A stretch of 64,000 nucleotides of DNA. Source: Porphyra umbilicalis (taxonomy: Eukaryota; Rhodophyta; Bangiophyceae; Bangiales; Bangiaceae). The position numbers were made by a program, and so were the translations under genes. The DNA is taken from contig KV918853.1 in NCBI GenBank assembly GCA_002049455.2, positions 1 through 64,000 of the forward strand. The letters run 5' to 3'. Below are positions 1-11,042 of this stretch, one piece after another (the stretch's first letter is position 1; each line of letters starts with the position of its first letter). The notes beneath the pieces were generated by a model. It did not search any database. It saw nothing but the letters and a program-made list of their open reading frames with translations, and had not been told where the DNA came from.

Positions 1-403
1 CGCCGCCCCGCCGCAGCCGCCGTAGCCGTAGCAGCCGCCGCAGTCCGCCGCAGCCGCACCGTGCAGCCGCCGGCCCGCAGCCCGCCCGCCGCCGCAACAG
101 CGTGGGCAGTTCGGCGGTTGCCGGAGGGAGGACGCCACAAGCGTCCCCCCACGGCGATCGCGCCGCGCCGCAGGCGCCTGCCGGTGGCCGCGCGGCGGCA
201 CTCCGGTTGGCGCCCGTGACGGCCGTGGCCGCGGTGGCGGCGGCAGCGGTCAAAGCTCCGCCTGGCGGCAGCGGAGGCAGCACGCTCGCTCGCCCGAGCA
301 GAGGTCACCTTCCGCCGAGAGCACCGGCCAGAAGTCACCCCGCGTCGCGACCACCGGCGGTCGCCGCGGTGCGACGGCACCGGCAGACGCACCATAGACT
401 GTC
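1..403. other. GC-rich low-complexity DNA, no gene supported
   Basis: The stretch is dominated by CCG/GCC triplet-like runs (Ala/Pro/Arg/Gly in every frame). Open frames exist on both strands but none shows a domain or a convincing start. Confidence 0.5.
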
Positions 404-557
404 ATGCGTCTGGGAGGGGTTGCGTATGTTGTGAAAAAAAGCACTGCGGATAGGTCTTTTCACGGCGCTTCTCGATACAGAGCGGTCATGGGAGCAGCCT
501 CCATTAGTTTTTTGTACAGTTGCGTGAGGACCCCTCTTTGGCATCACTTTTTCAGTG
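404..557 (+). repeat. Direct repeat copy A (154 bp)
   Basis: From ATGCGTCTGGG to TTTTTCAGTG this segment recurs almost identically at 735-889. The only difference I see is one extra C in the second copy (ACCCCTC versus ACCCCCTC). The flanks differ on both sides. The repeat includes an open phrase reading LFGITFSV, so it may be a duplicated piece of a coding exon or a mobile element. Confidence 0.9.
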
Positions 558-734
558 CACGTCTATAAAGTCGAGCCGTCGCTCAACGGCCGGTGCGTGG
601 CACGTCTGTGAGTTTCGCATATGCACGCGATGCTCCTTTGCGAGTCCTATCCGATGCCACAGCCCAAAACAGGCAGTTTGACAAGCTGAAGCGTCGCCAA
701 CGCGTTTTTCGTAGGCTCCGAACCATTGAAATTG

Positions 735-889
735 ATGCGTCTGGGAGGGGTTGCGTATGTTGTGAAAAAAAGCACTGCGGATAGGTCTTTTCACGGCGCT
801 TCTCGATACAGAGCGGTCATGGGAGCAGCCTCCATTAGTTTTTTGTACAGTTGCGTGAGGACCCCCTCTTTGGCATCACTTTTTCAGTG
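735..889 (+). repeat. Direct repeat copy B (155 bp)
   Basis: This is the second copy of the 404-557 repeat, offset by 331 bp and one base longer because of an added C in a C run. The near identity implies a recent local duplication or two insertions of one element. Confidence 0.9.
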
Positions 890-1060
890 TACGAAGGCGA
901 TTATGAGTCGCCACTCGACGACCTCGACGAGGCGGCGCTGTTTGGGCAGGTCGTGCGGGTGGTGGCCGCCCATAGGGAGCCCGCCGTGTCGGGGGGGTCG
1001 TCGGGGGGGAACGCGTCACCGCCGAAGCGCTCGGCGCCGCTGCCGGAGGGGGGGGCGTGA
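851..1060 (+). CDS. Possible coding fragment after duplicated segment
   Basis: A 69-aa frame runs out of repeat copy B into unique DNA. Its middle (residues about 13-45) is acidic then hydrophobic (EGDYESPLDDLDEAALFGQ) and looks more like protein than the surrounding low-complexity frames; the end is Gly/Ser/Pro-rich. The start lies inside the repeat, so a larger gene may be truncated here. I do not recognise the family. It could equally be an exon remnant or chance. Confidence 0.25.
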   Translation: MREDPLFGITFSVYEGDYESPLDDLDEAALFGQVVRVVAAHREPAVSGGSSGGNASPPKRSAPLPEGGA

Positions 1061-1527
1061 GCGGGGGGCGGCGGGGGGGCCCGCCGCGCCTGCCCCCACA
1101 GGCGAGATGTTTTTTGAATGCAACGGACCTTTGTCCAAAAGACCGAGGCTGACGATCATACGAGCGGCTTCTATACGGCTGTCGGAACGCGTCGGGTGTT
1201 GTAAGCGTCTACAGGGAATCCACAAAAGCGCACAAAGGTGGGGAAGTACAAGCACAACGGACATGGTGGGAGACTTGGGATGGCCAGGGGGAGGGACAGA
1301 GTGGAATGCTGAAGGCGCTGGGGAGCAGCGAGCTAGAGTGCGTGCAGGTGCCGGAGCGCCGGTCGTCGTTGCCTTGTCGCACCAACAACCACACCGCAGC
1401 ATCTCCTCGTCTCAAGAGTTGATAGTGCAATTTGGGTACACAACTACGCGTATGATCCGGAGACGACAGAGGCGCCACCAAACTGACCGCCCACCACCAG
1501 ACATAACCCCGCTGCCGACGACCCGAT
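1061..1527. other. Intergenic, nothing recognised
   Basis: The first part is G/C-run DNA; the rest is ordinary-looking sequence without a convincing ORF, RNA gene or repeat. Confidence 0.4.
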
Positions 1528-1641
1528 GATCGACACTTTCACCCAGTGATCGACACTTTCACCCAGTGAACGACATTTTAACCCAGTGACCGACACTTTA
1601 ACCCAATGACCGACACGTTAACCCAGTGATCGACACTTTGA
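1528..1641. repeat. 20-bp tandem repeat, about 5.7 units
   Basis: The unit is close to GATCGACACTTTCACCCAGT. The first two copies are identical and the next three carry one to four substitutions; a final partial copy ends near 1641. There are no spacers, so it is a simple minisatellite and not a CRISPR array. Confidence 0.9.
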
Positions 1642-1848
1642 CCGATGGTACCGAACTTGAGGCGGGTTGTAGACCACTGTGAAATTGTATTTAAGACTGC
1701 GCGGGCGGCTGCTTTTCAATTGGCGCGACTCGACGCAACTACCGATCCGACGGCAGCAACCGCGACGGTGTCGCCTGGCCAAAGCGCGAGTCGGCGCTCT
1801 CACACTCGTGCCCGGCGGTGGTGGAGGTGGAGACGCGCGCCTCGTGTT

Positions 1849-1890
1849 GGTGGGTGTCGGTGGGTGTCGGTGGGTGTCGGTGGGTGTCGG
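1849..1890. repeat. 10-bp tandem repeat
   Basis: There are four head-to-tail copies of GGTGGGTGTC. The period is not a multiple of three, which argues against coding. Confidence 0.85.
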
Positions 1891-1971
1891 CGTTGGGCCT
1901 GGCCGCCACCGAGCGCCCGAATGCGGGTGTTTGGTCGTTCCCGAGACGGCCGCCCCGTACTCTCGGATGCC

Positions 1972-2103
1972 TCAATGTCCTCATTGTCCCCATTGTCCTC
2001 CTTGTCCTCCTTGTCCGTTTTCTTCAATTTCCTCATTGTCCTCATTGTCTGTTTCCTCATTGTCCACATTGTCCTGGTGTTCCTCATCGTCCTCATTGTC
2101 CCC
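1972..2103. repeat. 9-bp pyrimidine-rich repeat (TCATTGTCC-like)
   Basis: An imperfect 9-bp motif (TCATTGTCC, TCCTTGTCC and variants) repeats for about 130 bp and gives a strongly pyrimidine-rich plus strand. The 9-bp period makes repetitive peptides in every frame; I do not treat them as genes. Confidence 0.8.
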
Positions 2104-2919
2104 GCCCCCCCCCCCCTCACCAGGTATGGTGGGGGGTCTCTAGTGCAGCGGCGCCGCCGAGGCGACCGACACCAGCCGTGATGGTCCAAATTCCCACCCC
2201 ACACGACCGACCACCCCCACCGCCACGACGACTCGTGCGACCGGGTTTCATCCATGTCGGCGCGTTCGACACCAGGTAGGAGGGGGTGTTTCGGCAAGGT
2301 GGTCGCACGCCCCGGTGGGATGGGCGTGGGGTCGTCGCAGCGCTGTGGCTGGGCCCATCTGTCGGACCCGTGGGACCTGTATGGCGGGCATGTGCTCTAT
2401 GCGGCGACGCCGCCGCACCGCAGCGGTCGGCAAGACGTCGTCCAGGCGTCTCCATGATGGCCAACGGTGGCGTTCAACGCGCCACACCCCTTCTGTCCGT
2501 GACACGCCCGCGCGTATGACGTCACAATTTTCCACACACCATCTCCGCGGAGGGGGGGGGGGGGGGGCGGGAGGGGGGACTGGCGGTGCCCGTTCGTCCG
2601 TACATTGTCTTCTCCCGCCGTCGGGTGCCGACCCACCGGGTGCCGACCCGCTGACCCACCGCCCAGCTTCTCCCACGGCCGCCGGTGCCCGCAAGGCGGC
2701 CTGTGGGTACACCCACCTGCACGAGCCGGCGGCGGCGTGGCGCGTGGAGCCGAGAAAGGAGGAGAGCGCGGCGGGAGTGCCTGCACGCGAGGGTGTGTTT
2801 GTGTCGTGCGCTCGGCCGGCCCGCAACCAGCTCCTAGACCGTCTCGCAGGGTGGTCTGGTCCCACCCGTGTCGTGTGGTGGTCCGCGGCAAGCCAGCCAC
2901 CGCTACCCGTGCCGTTTCC
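2104..2919. other. Intergenic, upstream of the Fanzor gene
   Basis: No supported gene. It contains C and G homopolymer runs (near 2100 and 2549) and likely 5' regulatory DNA for the gene starting at 3079. Confidence 0.4.
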
Positions 2920-2927
2920 TATAAAAG
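2920..2927 (+). promoter_or_regulatory. TATA box candidate for the Fanzor gene
   Basis: TATAAAAG stands out in GC-rich DNA 152 bp upstream of the ATG at 3079, leaving room for a leader of about 120 nt. This is inference from the match and the position. Confidence 0.45.
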
Positions 2928-3078
2928 GTGTGATGGGTGCTGGCGCCGTGCACAACCATGCGCCCACAGGCCTGGCCGCCGTTCCGCCCCGCGCCGACAC
3001 CCCTAGCGGGCGGCAAGGGCGCGCCACCGCCTTGAGGACGTCAAGCCCCCCCCCGCCCGTGTGCGCTCGTCCCCCACC

Positions 3079-6000
3079 ATGGACGACCAGTCGTCGACCG
3101 ACGAGGAGGAGGCGCCCGGCACGTCGACAGCGCTTCGGGCGCGTCGCAGCGGCCACTGTCCCACGACGCGGCGCCCCACGACGACCACCAGTTTGGCGAC
3201 AGCGCCGCCCCGCGAGGCGACGGCGAGCGGCAACGACAATGGGGACAATGGCGGGGGTGTGGCTGGGCCTGTGGGCGCAGACCTCAACGACGACGACGAG
3301 GTCACGCGCCTCGGTACGGCCGGCGAGGACGCGGCAATCAAGGCGGGTGGCCACCTCGACAGCGCGCGGCAGAGTGCGGCGTCTGCCGTGCGGTCGGCGA
3401 CGGTGGAGGTTGCCGCCGCCGTCGCCGCGTGTGAGGCGGCCGATGATGCGGGGCCGGTGGCGAGCTTGCGTGCCGCGAGTGCCCTCCTGTCCAAGCTCCT
3501 CGCATCAAAGCCGGTGCACGCGCGGGGCACTGGGTCGCCCGCGTCGGCGGCGATGGACGACGCCACGTCGGCCTCTACTGCCGTGTTGCAAGCCGTCGCC
3601 GCGGTGACGGTGCCGCCGCCCCGGCCACCCGCACCAGACGACGGTGACGAGGGCGCCGCGGCACCCCCCGTCGATGCCGACACAAGAGCCGACGCCTCCG
3701 CCCGGGTGGCGTGCAGGCGCCTCTGCGCGCGAGCGCGTCACGCGGCGGGCAGCGTCTTGTCGGCGGTCAAGGGCCTGATCCCCATGGTGCAGCCCGACGC
3801 GGGGGACCACGCGGGCGACGACGATGGCGACGGCAATGGTGGCGACGCTGGCGCCACGGCGCGCGGCGGCGGCGGCACGCGTGGCCGCCAGCGTCGATGC
3901 GGCGGCTGCGGGGCGACGGGGCACAATGTTAAAACGTGTCCGGCTGATGCTGCCACCAAGGCGGCGCACGCGGCGCGTGGCGAGGCGGCCAAGGCGGCCA
4001 AGGGCGCCAAGGCCGGCAGCGGAAACAACAAGTGCAGTGCGTGCCACGCGCGTGGCCACACCCGGGCCAGCGCTGTGTGTCCGCTGCGAGCCGTCTCCCA
4101 CGGCTGGTCGGGCCACAATGCAGACCGCGGGCGCGACTTGGGGTGCGTCGACCAGCACCGCATGACGGGGGAGGTGACGACGACCGTTTCCGTGTCGGTC
4201 GACCGGTTTTTTGGTGTCCGACGACGGCTGGCGCCAGGGCGGCCGGCAATCTCTTTGCCCCCGACGGGGCGCCCGCCTACGACGTCGAGCCGTCGCGCGC
4301 CGACGGGGACCGCCGCCGCTGTCGCAAACGCTGCCGCGGGGGCGGCCGCGCTGACCGAGTTGGCCACGGCACAGACAAAGCATCTGCGGCTCGTGTCCAT
4401 TGTCATGGACGGCACGATGCGCTACCTGCTCGAGCGCGTCGATGGTGGTGGCGGCGGGCAGGGTGCGGGCGGGGGCGGCGGCGGTGGCGGCGGCCACCGC
4501 CGGCGCACGCTCGACGAGTTTATCGCGGCCGTGCCGGCGTCGCTGACAAGCAACCACGGGCTTGCCTGGAAGCAGGTCGCTTCGACCGTCTCTTGTCGCG
4601 GCGTCGGTGCGTTTGGCGGCGCCCCCCGGCGGGCGTGCGTCGATTGCTCGGGTAGAGGCGCACGCGTCAAGCCCCGCGGGGACATCAAGGCCGCCGCCCA
4701 AGGCGACGGCGACTACTCTGCCTTTGTGGCGGCGTCGGCGGCGGTGGCAGACGCGATGACCGAGCCAAGCCAGTTGCCGTGCAGCACGCTGCTGCCGGGT
4801 CCGGGCGACACGTCTGGTTGGGCCACCGTGGCGACGGCTTTTGAAAACCACTATGTGACGCACGTCACGTCGGCGGTCAAGACCATTGCCAAGTGCATCG
4901 TTCACGACGTCTACCCGCAGGCCCCCGGCGGTCTCGACGGACAGCGCCGCGCGGCACTGACTGCGGCCCTCGTTGCCGGCCTGCAAGCCGCCGACGGCAC
5001 GCGCCCGCCGTCGTTCAAGTGGCCGGCGGGCAAAGTGTCTGCGGCGGATGGGGCTGCCATGGCGGCCGGGGCCACGCTGGCGTACGACACTGTGCTCGTC
5101 TACGCCGGTGGTGACGGTCGGCGGCGCTGTCTCCTCCAGCTCGACACGTCGGCCCTGCGACAGCGGCCGCTGCACATCTACCCGCTGCTCCACTATGCCC
5201 AGCTGTTGTGCATCCGTGCCGGCATCGAGGCGATCGACACGTCACCCGGCCGAGCCGCCACGTGCACCGCGTACGCGCGCGTCGGCGGCGCGCTGCTTCG
5301 CCGGCGCCTGGCGTCCGCCGGGGTGTCGCTGCCAGCGCCGACAACCGACGGGCTGTTCATTCAAACGCTGCTCCGCCGCGCGCGCATTGTCGGCGCCAAG
5401 ACGGTGGTCGGGCCCTCCATCGTGTCGGACGGTGTCGGCGTGCACTTTACGATACGGCACCCCGCCACCGCCGCGTCGACGGCGGCCGCTCGGCGGGCGC
5501 GTCGTAAGGCTGCAAGTGACGGTCGTGGGGGGGGGGGGGGCCACCGAGACGGCGAGCGTGCGGACGCAGCTGGACCGCATGGCGTTTTCGCCCGACGTCG
5601 TCAAGGAGCTGGCGTTTGTTGGGTGGGACCCGGGCGTCGCGTCGGTTGTCGCTGCCTACTGCCCCAGGACGGTGCCGTTTGTTCAGTCGCCTGCGCCGCA
5701 CCTGCACGCGTATCGGGCGTACCGGGCGCTGCGGATTGCGGGCGACGCGCTCTCGCGGGCGGCCATGGCCGCGACCGCCGCCGCCGAGTGCCTCGTGCGG
5801 CGGGGTGGTCGGGTTTTGCCGACCGACGACGCGCTACACGCCAAGTTGGCTGACGTTGCGCGCGCGGCCAAGGCCACCGCGGCGGGCCTTCCCGTCGGCG
5901 GCGGTGACGCGGTGAGGCAGACGACCAAAAAGCGCGGCCGTGGAGCGCTCGGTGCGTCGACCGGGGCGGCGGGATCTCCCCCAAAGCGGACTCGTACAGA

Positions 6001-8013
6001 TCTGGTGGGCCCGCCGGCGGCCACGCCCGCGGCACAAGCGCCTTTGCCGCCTTTGGAGCACGCACCGACGGTGCCGACAGACGCGGTGGACCCCCCCCCC
6101 CCAAGCGCCGGCGGTACAAGCAGCCGGCCTTTGGCGACGAGTGGCTGACCCCGATTCAACGGCAAGAGGTGGCCTGCAAGCGGGGTACGAGCGCCCCCGG
6201 CCGCCGCCGGGCCATCCTCACGCGCATGCGCGCCACCGCGCACGCCACGATCAATGGCGGCAACGCCCAACCGTGGCACCTGTCCAACCACGTGTGTGTG
6301 TGGGTGGGCGAGGCGGCCCTGTTCAAAGAGGCGGCGCACGCGACGGCGGCTGTCACGGCCAAGACAGAAGCGGCGGCGCACGCAGAGGCGGCATGGCGTG
6401 CAGTGTCGGTCGACAGTGGAGCACACGCCGCGTGCGTCGTGCAGCGCGCGGCGCAGGACAAGCGCCAGACGGCTGCGGCATCGCGCACGGCAGAGCGAGT
6501 GGCGGCTGCGGCGGCCGCTGCTGCACCCGCTGCGCCCCCGCAGCTCGGCGCGCCCGGCACGTCGCTGCCGTCGGCCGACCGCTTGCGCGTGTTGTGTGCC
6601 GCACTCAAACGTGCGGCCGCCGCCGGGGGGCGCCGGCGCGTGCGCGTCCCGCCCACTGGTGCGACGCTGGTCGTCTCCAAAGGCGCGTACCGCGAGGCGA
6701 CGGGCGCCGGTATGACGAGGCGCGCCGAGGCGGCAGCGGTGGCGGCGTGGGCGGCGGCACACCCAGGCGTGCCGCGCGAGTCACTGACGGCCGGGTGCTC
6801 CCTCAAGGTCACGACGTGGGGCGCGTGGGTGGTGGCGGCCACTGCGCGCATTGCGCGCACCTACACAGACGCCTATCAGGCGGCGTACGGGGCGGCCGCG
6901 ACGGAAGGACGGCGAAAGGCGCGGCTACACGCCCTCATCCAGCGGAACCGGTCCGCGGCGGTGCTGGCGCGCCGCTTGACGGGCGGTTTGCTGCGGCGCA
7001 CGGTGGACGGTAGCAAGGCGGTTTTGGCGATTGGGCGGTGTCGGCCGCGCGCCGGCAGCGTCGACCTCGTGCGGCGCATGGCCAAACACGTGCACCTCGT
7101 GTACGTGGACGAGCACAATACGAGCCTGACGTGTGCAGAGTGTGGCCACGGCTTGTGCAACACGTACGTGTCGCCCGAATCGCCGGTAGACCTGACGCCC
7201 CTCAAGGCGGCAAGCAGCTACGCGCATCGCGCGTCGGTGTCGGCGGCCAAGCGCGCCTCGCCCCTCCGCGGCGGCCGGCGCGCGCGACGGGGTGTGACGA
7301 CCGGCAGTCGGTCGGGCCCACGCGACGGTGCAGCTGCTCAGCGCGCCAAGGAGCACGCAGAGGCGGTGCGGACAAAGGTGCTGCAGGCGATTGCGGCTTA
7401 CGGCAAGTGGGCGTTTGGGACCGACCCGCTGGCGCTGTGGGGGGTCAAGCTGTGCACCAACGTCGCGTGTCCCGCGACGTACGTCGGGCGAGACACCAAC
7501 GCGGCGCGCAACATGTCCAAGATTGCCATCAAGAGCATGCAGGGTGGGAGCATCTACCCCCACATCCGGGGGTACACCGTGTCACGCGCGCCACCCCAGG
7601 AAGACCCTGTACAGGCGGTGCGGCACGCGGCTGCGATCGACGCGGGTACCTACGAGGCCGGCTACGGGTGGACGCGGTGTTCACCCACGTCGTGGGAGCG
7701 TTGGCGCCGACCTGTCGTCACCGACCCGGCGGTCGCGGAGGCCGGGATGACCCCGGCGGTCGCGGAGGCGGGGACGGCCCCCACGGCCGTGCCAGTGGCG
7801 GCGCCAACGGTGCGGGTCGAGGCGCTGGGTGTAGTGGCAGACGGGGCGCACGACGCAGCTGCTGCGTCGGCAAGCGGTGACCTGGCGACGAGTAACGTCG
7901 GCCAGATGGCTGCTACCAGCCCCGCGACAGCCGTGGGACGCAGCCACTCGTCTTCGAGCCGCCTCGAGCGGGTAATCGTAGACTGTTCACCAGGTTCATC
8001 TCGTGGGGTGTGA
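3079..8013 (+). CDS. Fanzor, eukaryotic TnpB-like RNA-guided nuclease (two frameshifts)
   Basis: Predicted RuvC-fold nuclease of the TnpB/Fanzor family, which cuts DNA under guidance of a transposon-encoded RNA. The start at 3079 sits in CACCATGG. Order: an acidic, disordered N-terminus; two CCHC zinc knuckles near residues 274 and 319 (CX2CX4HX4C and CX2CX4HX6C); a long alpha-helical region; then the RuvC core. RuvC-I is FVGWDPGVAS (Asp codon 5627-5629), RuvC-II is YVDEHNTS (Glu 7111-7113) followed by the zinc ribbon CAEC (7132-7143), its second half CTNVAC (7453-7470), and RuvC-III is GRDTNAARNM (Asp 7492-7494). The wide gap between ribbon halves is Fanzor-like. The frame shifts at a G14 run (5527-5540) and a C12 run (6091-6102), so it is either a pseudogene or an intact gene with homopolymer assembly errors. 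At about 1,640 codons it is much longer than typical Fanzors. No serine recombinase lies beside it. Confidence 0.85.
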
Positions 8014-8198
8014 ATAGGGAGCTTCGCTCCTCACCTCTTCCAGAGGTGACTACTGGTACATGGATACAATGCTCAGGAGGACCTTCCTCAGAATGCGAGC
8101 GAAGAGGGGTCACTGCGTGCTGCTTTGAGCGTCATTAACGAAGGACGAAAAAGCCCACTTACGCGCAGCACGCCCTATAAACCCCGTAGTAGTTCGTT
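8014..8198 (+). ncRNA. Candidate Fanzor guide RNA (fRNA) region
   Basis: Directly after the Fanzor stop come short perfect hairpins: GGAGC-TTC-GCTCC (8018-8030), CACCTCT-TCC-AGAGGTG (8032-8048), a weaker GAGG/CCTC pair near 8075, and a 9-bp pair GCGTGCTGC/GCAGCACGC (8115-8123 with 8165-8173). In known TnpB and Fanzor loci the guide RNA comes from the 3' end of the gene and the element boundary. The segment ends at the inverted repeat of the next element. Expression and boundaries are not shown by sequence alone. Confidence 0.3.
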
Positions 8199-8834
8199 CA
8201 TATGGTGCGTGTCCCAAAAATGAGACATGCGCGTTTTCTGAAGGACTGACACATCACTGCACGGGGGCAGGCGGCGTGGGGTACGAGAAAATTCTCTACT
8301 GGCCTCCATGGAAAGAGCCTCTCCCGACGCGTGCGTGGCTGACAACTCCTTAATACCCGCCTGTGGGCCCTGTTCTGTGGACCTCTCAGATAGCCCCGAT
8401 CTTGGAGCCAGTCTTTTTCAGGTTCTTGGGGTTACAGGTTTGGAACGCCAAAGCTCATGTGCTAACTGGAGCTTCGATGAGGGGTGTCCCAAATCGTGTT
8501 TTCTTCACAGGGGGCTACATGGGGGTCTTTTTCACGTTTTTATTGGTAAGGTCGTGCCCTTTTCTTCGTACACGAACTGTCAACACATGCCTGCTCTAGT
8601 ATCCGTGCATTTGATTGGGGCGCGTGATCGTCACCTGTCGAAGCTGCAATGAATGACACTTTCCCCCATGACACGTCAGGAGGTGCCGCCTCTGCTATCA
8701 CTGTCAGGGGCCGTTCTGGAAGCACAGTGGGACCGAGTGGGTCACATTACATTATCGGACCGTTGCAGAAGGCCAGTGGGCCGAGAAAAAAAGAAAAAGC
8801 CGCGATGTCTCATTTTTGGGACACGCACCATATG
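8199..8834. mobile_element. MITE with perfect 30-bp terminal inverted repeats
   Basis: The sequence from 8199 to 8228 (CATATGGTGCGTGTCCC...) is exactly inverted at 8805-8834. The 636-bp interior has no transposase and is less GC-rich than its neighbours. Both ends carry CATATG, so the target duplication could be TA (Tc1/mariner-like) or the palindrome CATATG itself; the sequence cannot decide. It is non-autonomous and its source family is not in the window. Confidence 0.85.
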
Positions 8835-9757
8835 CATAGCCCGACTTTGTGATATGGACACCACAAACCAGGGTTGTAAGTTCATGTTGAATCTACAGAT
8901 GGTTCGATGAATGAGGTTGATTTCAAGAAACGAACCAAACCAAACGACAAACGACTTGGTTGTATTTATAATTAATTGCCCGGGCAGACAGGAGCTTTCG
9001 TTGACCACTTCAAATTGATGAGCCAGGTGGTTCGGCGCTGTGCGGCCGCTCTGACTGCCTCGTTGCCATAACCCCTGCAGGTCAGTCGCCATGAGAGTTC
9101 TGCTCCCAGACCCTCCTTCATGTCAACCGTTGCCAATCGGCTGTGCAGCACCCTAGGCGCTGAGTACGTACATCGATTCATCTGCTGTCAACGTGTGCGT
9201 AAATCATAGCCTTTTTGGCTGGAGGATGGATGGGTCGTAGTCGCACCCAGGATTGCGTGGAGTGCAGCAAGCTGCTTCTCTGACAACAGTGCATCCAATC
9301 GCCCTCAACGCCCCGTGTACACGTATCGGTGTTTGGTCCTTTCTGTTTGGTCCCCCCGTCTCCGTTACTGCGCGGAGGCCCAGGCGGATGTCAACGTCGT
9401 CGCCCCGGCGTCGGCTCGTACCAGTCGTTTGGATTGTGTCGCGGTGGTGGGGCAGGTAAGCAGGGCTCAGTCGCCGGGACTGCAGCAGGCCTGCTATGCA
9501 CACGCTGCATCGGCTTGGCGACTCAAGCTCGATGGAGCTCGAGTCAGACAACCCGACTTCCCGAAGCACAATCTCAACTACATTAAACGTGGCACTTTAA
9601 GTATTACTCGGAACAAGTACGCCCTTGGACATGTTGCGTTCAACCTGAACGCGCCAGCGTTCAAGTGAATCAGGTTGAATTCCGTTCATGTTTGGCAAAC
9701 CAAACCAAACGCTGACAACCCTGCCACAAACTCTTCCACACACGGCAAGAAATCCGT
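8835..9757. other. Intergenic, moderate-GC DNA with a short direct repeat
   Basis: No supported gene. AACCAAACCAAACG occurs at 8933-8946 and 9698-9711, each preceded by a similar GAATnAGGTTGA phrase, so the 750 bp between could be an insertion flanked by a diverged duplication. Confidence 0.4.
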
Positions 9758-11042
9758 CTAATGAAATCTGTCTGTAGCAATATCCTTTATCAGGTATTGG
9801 ATGAGTAGTTCGGTGGTAATCCCTCCTCCCCGGCCACGAGCCCACCTCGCTCTCCGTCCGGCATCACAGACCGCTTTGGCGTGGCCGCGGCCGTGGCCGC
9901 GGCGGCGGCCGCCGCTGAAGCCATTGCGGCAACGACCGCCGGCTCGGCAGCTGCTACAGCAATGACCATTGTCGAGATTGCGTCGGGCAACCCCGACGAG
10001 TTGTCGTTGCAGGTCAAGACGCTGAATGCAACCGCGGCGGCTGCTACTGCGGAGGTGACGCCCGCAGCGACACAGCTGCCACCGCCCCAGATTGGTTGCC
10101 ACTCTTGGAACGGCCGGGGGAGGAATCGGTGGCGGGAGGGTAGGGAGCGGGATGGCCACGCCGGCGACCCGGCGTCCAAAATGCGTGGGGACGCGCCGCC
10201 CCGCACCCCCAAGCGACGCCAGCAGAGCAGAGGGCGAGCGCGTATAGGCCGCAATAATTCGCTTTCCCACCCCCGCCCTCCTCCCTGCCGCTGCCGTGGC
10301 TTCCCCGCTACACATCGTTGGCGCATCCGCCGCGGCGACTCCGCGCCGTGGCGGCTCCGCGCGGCGGTGACGGCGGCGGCGGCGGCGACGGCGATGGCGC
10401 CCACTACCGCTCGCGCTATCGACGACGTGCGGTAAACCACCAGGTTGCACGGCAGCAACGGCAGCCGCCACCTGCGACTGCCTGACTGTGGTGTCCTCGC
10501 CCGGTCGCGCCAACGGTTTCGCCGACGATGCAGGCAGTGACGCCGCTGCCAGCACGCGCACGGCCGGCAAGCCGCCCCCCGCTCCCTCCCTCCCCCCCCC
10601 TTGACCGCCCGCCGCGCGCCGCCAGCCGCTCTCCCGTCGGCAGCACCGCCAATGGCGGCGACCAGCCGCGGACCGACCACCGCCACCCGCCACGGCGCCG
10701 CGCCGGCGCCGGCGCCGGCGAGGCATCGGTCACCAGCGGCAGTGTGTGGGGGTGGGGAGCGGGGCGCCACGCGCGGCGACGGGTCGTCGGCGCCCGGCGG
10801 CGGCGGTGGGGGGGGGGGGTGCGCGGCCGACGCGGCGGGCCGGAGACGAGGGGTGGGGGCGACGGCGCCGCCACGGCGGGCGTGGTGGCCAGAAGGTGCC
10901 CGGCCTCGGCGCCGGCCGCGCCGGTGGGACGCCGGGGGCGCCGTCGGCCGCGCACGCCGCGCCCTCTCGACTCTTCCCTCCCCGCTGATTCATGTCCTTG
11001 TCCTCGTCAGGCCCCCAGGACGGAAAGGGCAGCGCAAACCTT
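9758..11042. other. GC-rich low-complexity DNA
   Basis: Alanine-, arginine- and glycine-coding triplets dominate all frames. A plus-strand phrase near 9960-10040 (TIVEIASGNPDELSLQ) looks protein-like and may be a gene remnant, but it is bounded by poly-Ala and I cannot delimit a CDS. Confidence 0.4.

Noticed and set aside
1528..1641. CRISPR-like array
   Set aside because: The 20-bp repeats are contiguous with no spacers and the genome is eukaryotic.
3505..5193. 562-aa minus-strand ORF
   Set aside because: Antisense shadow of the Fanzor gene, Arg/Ala-rich with no motif.
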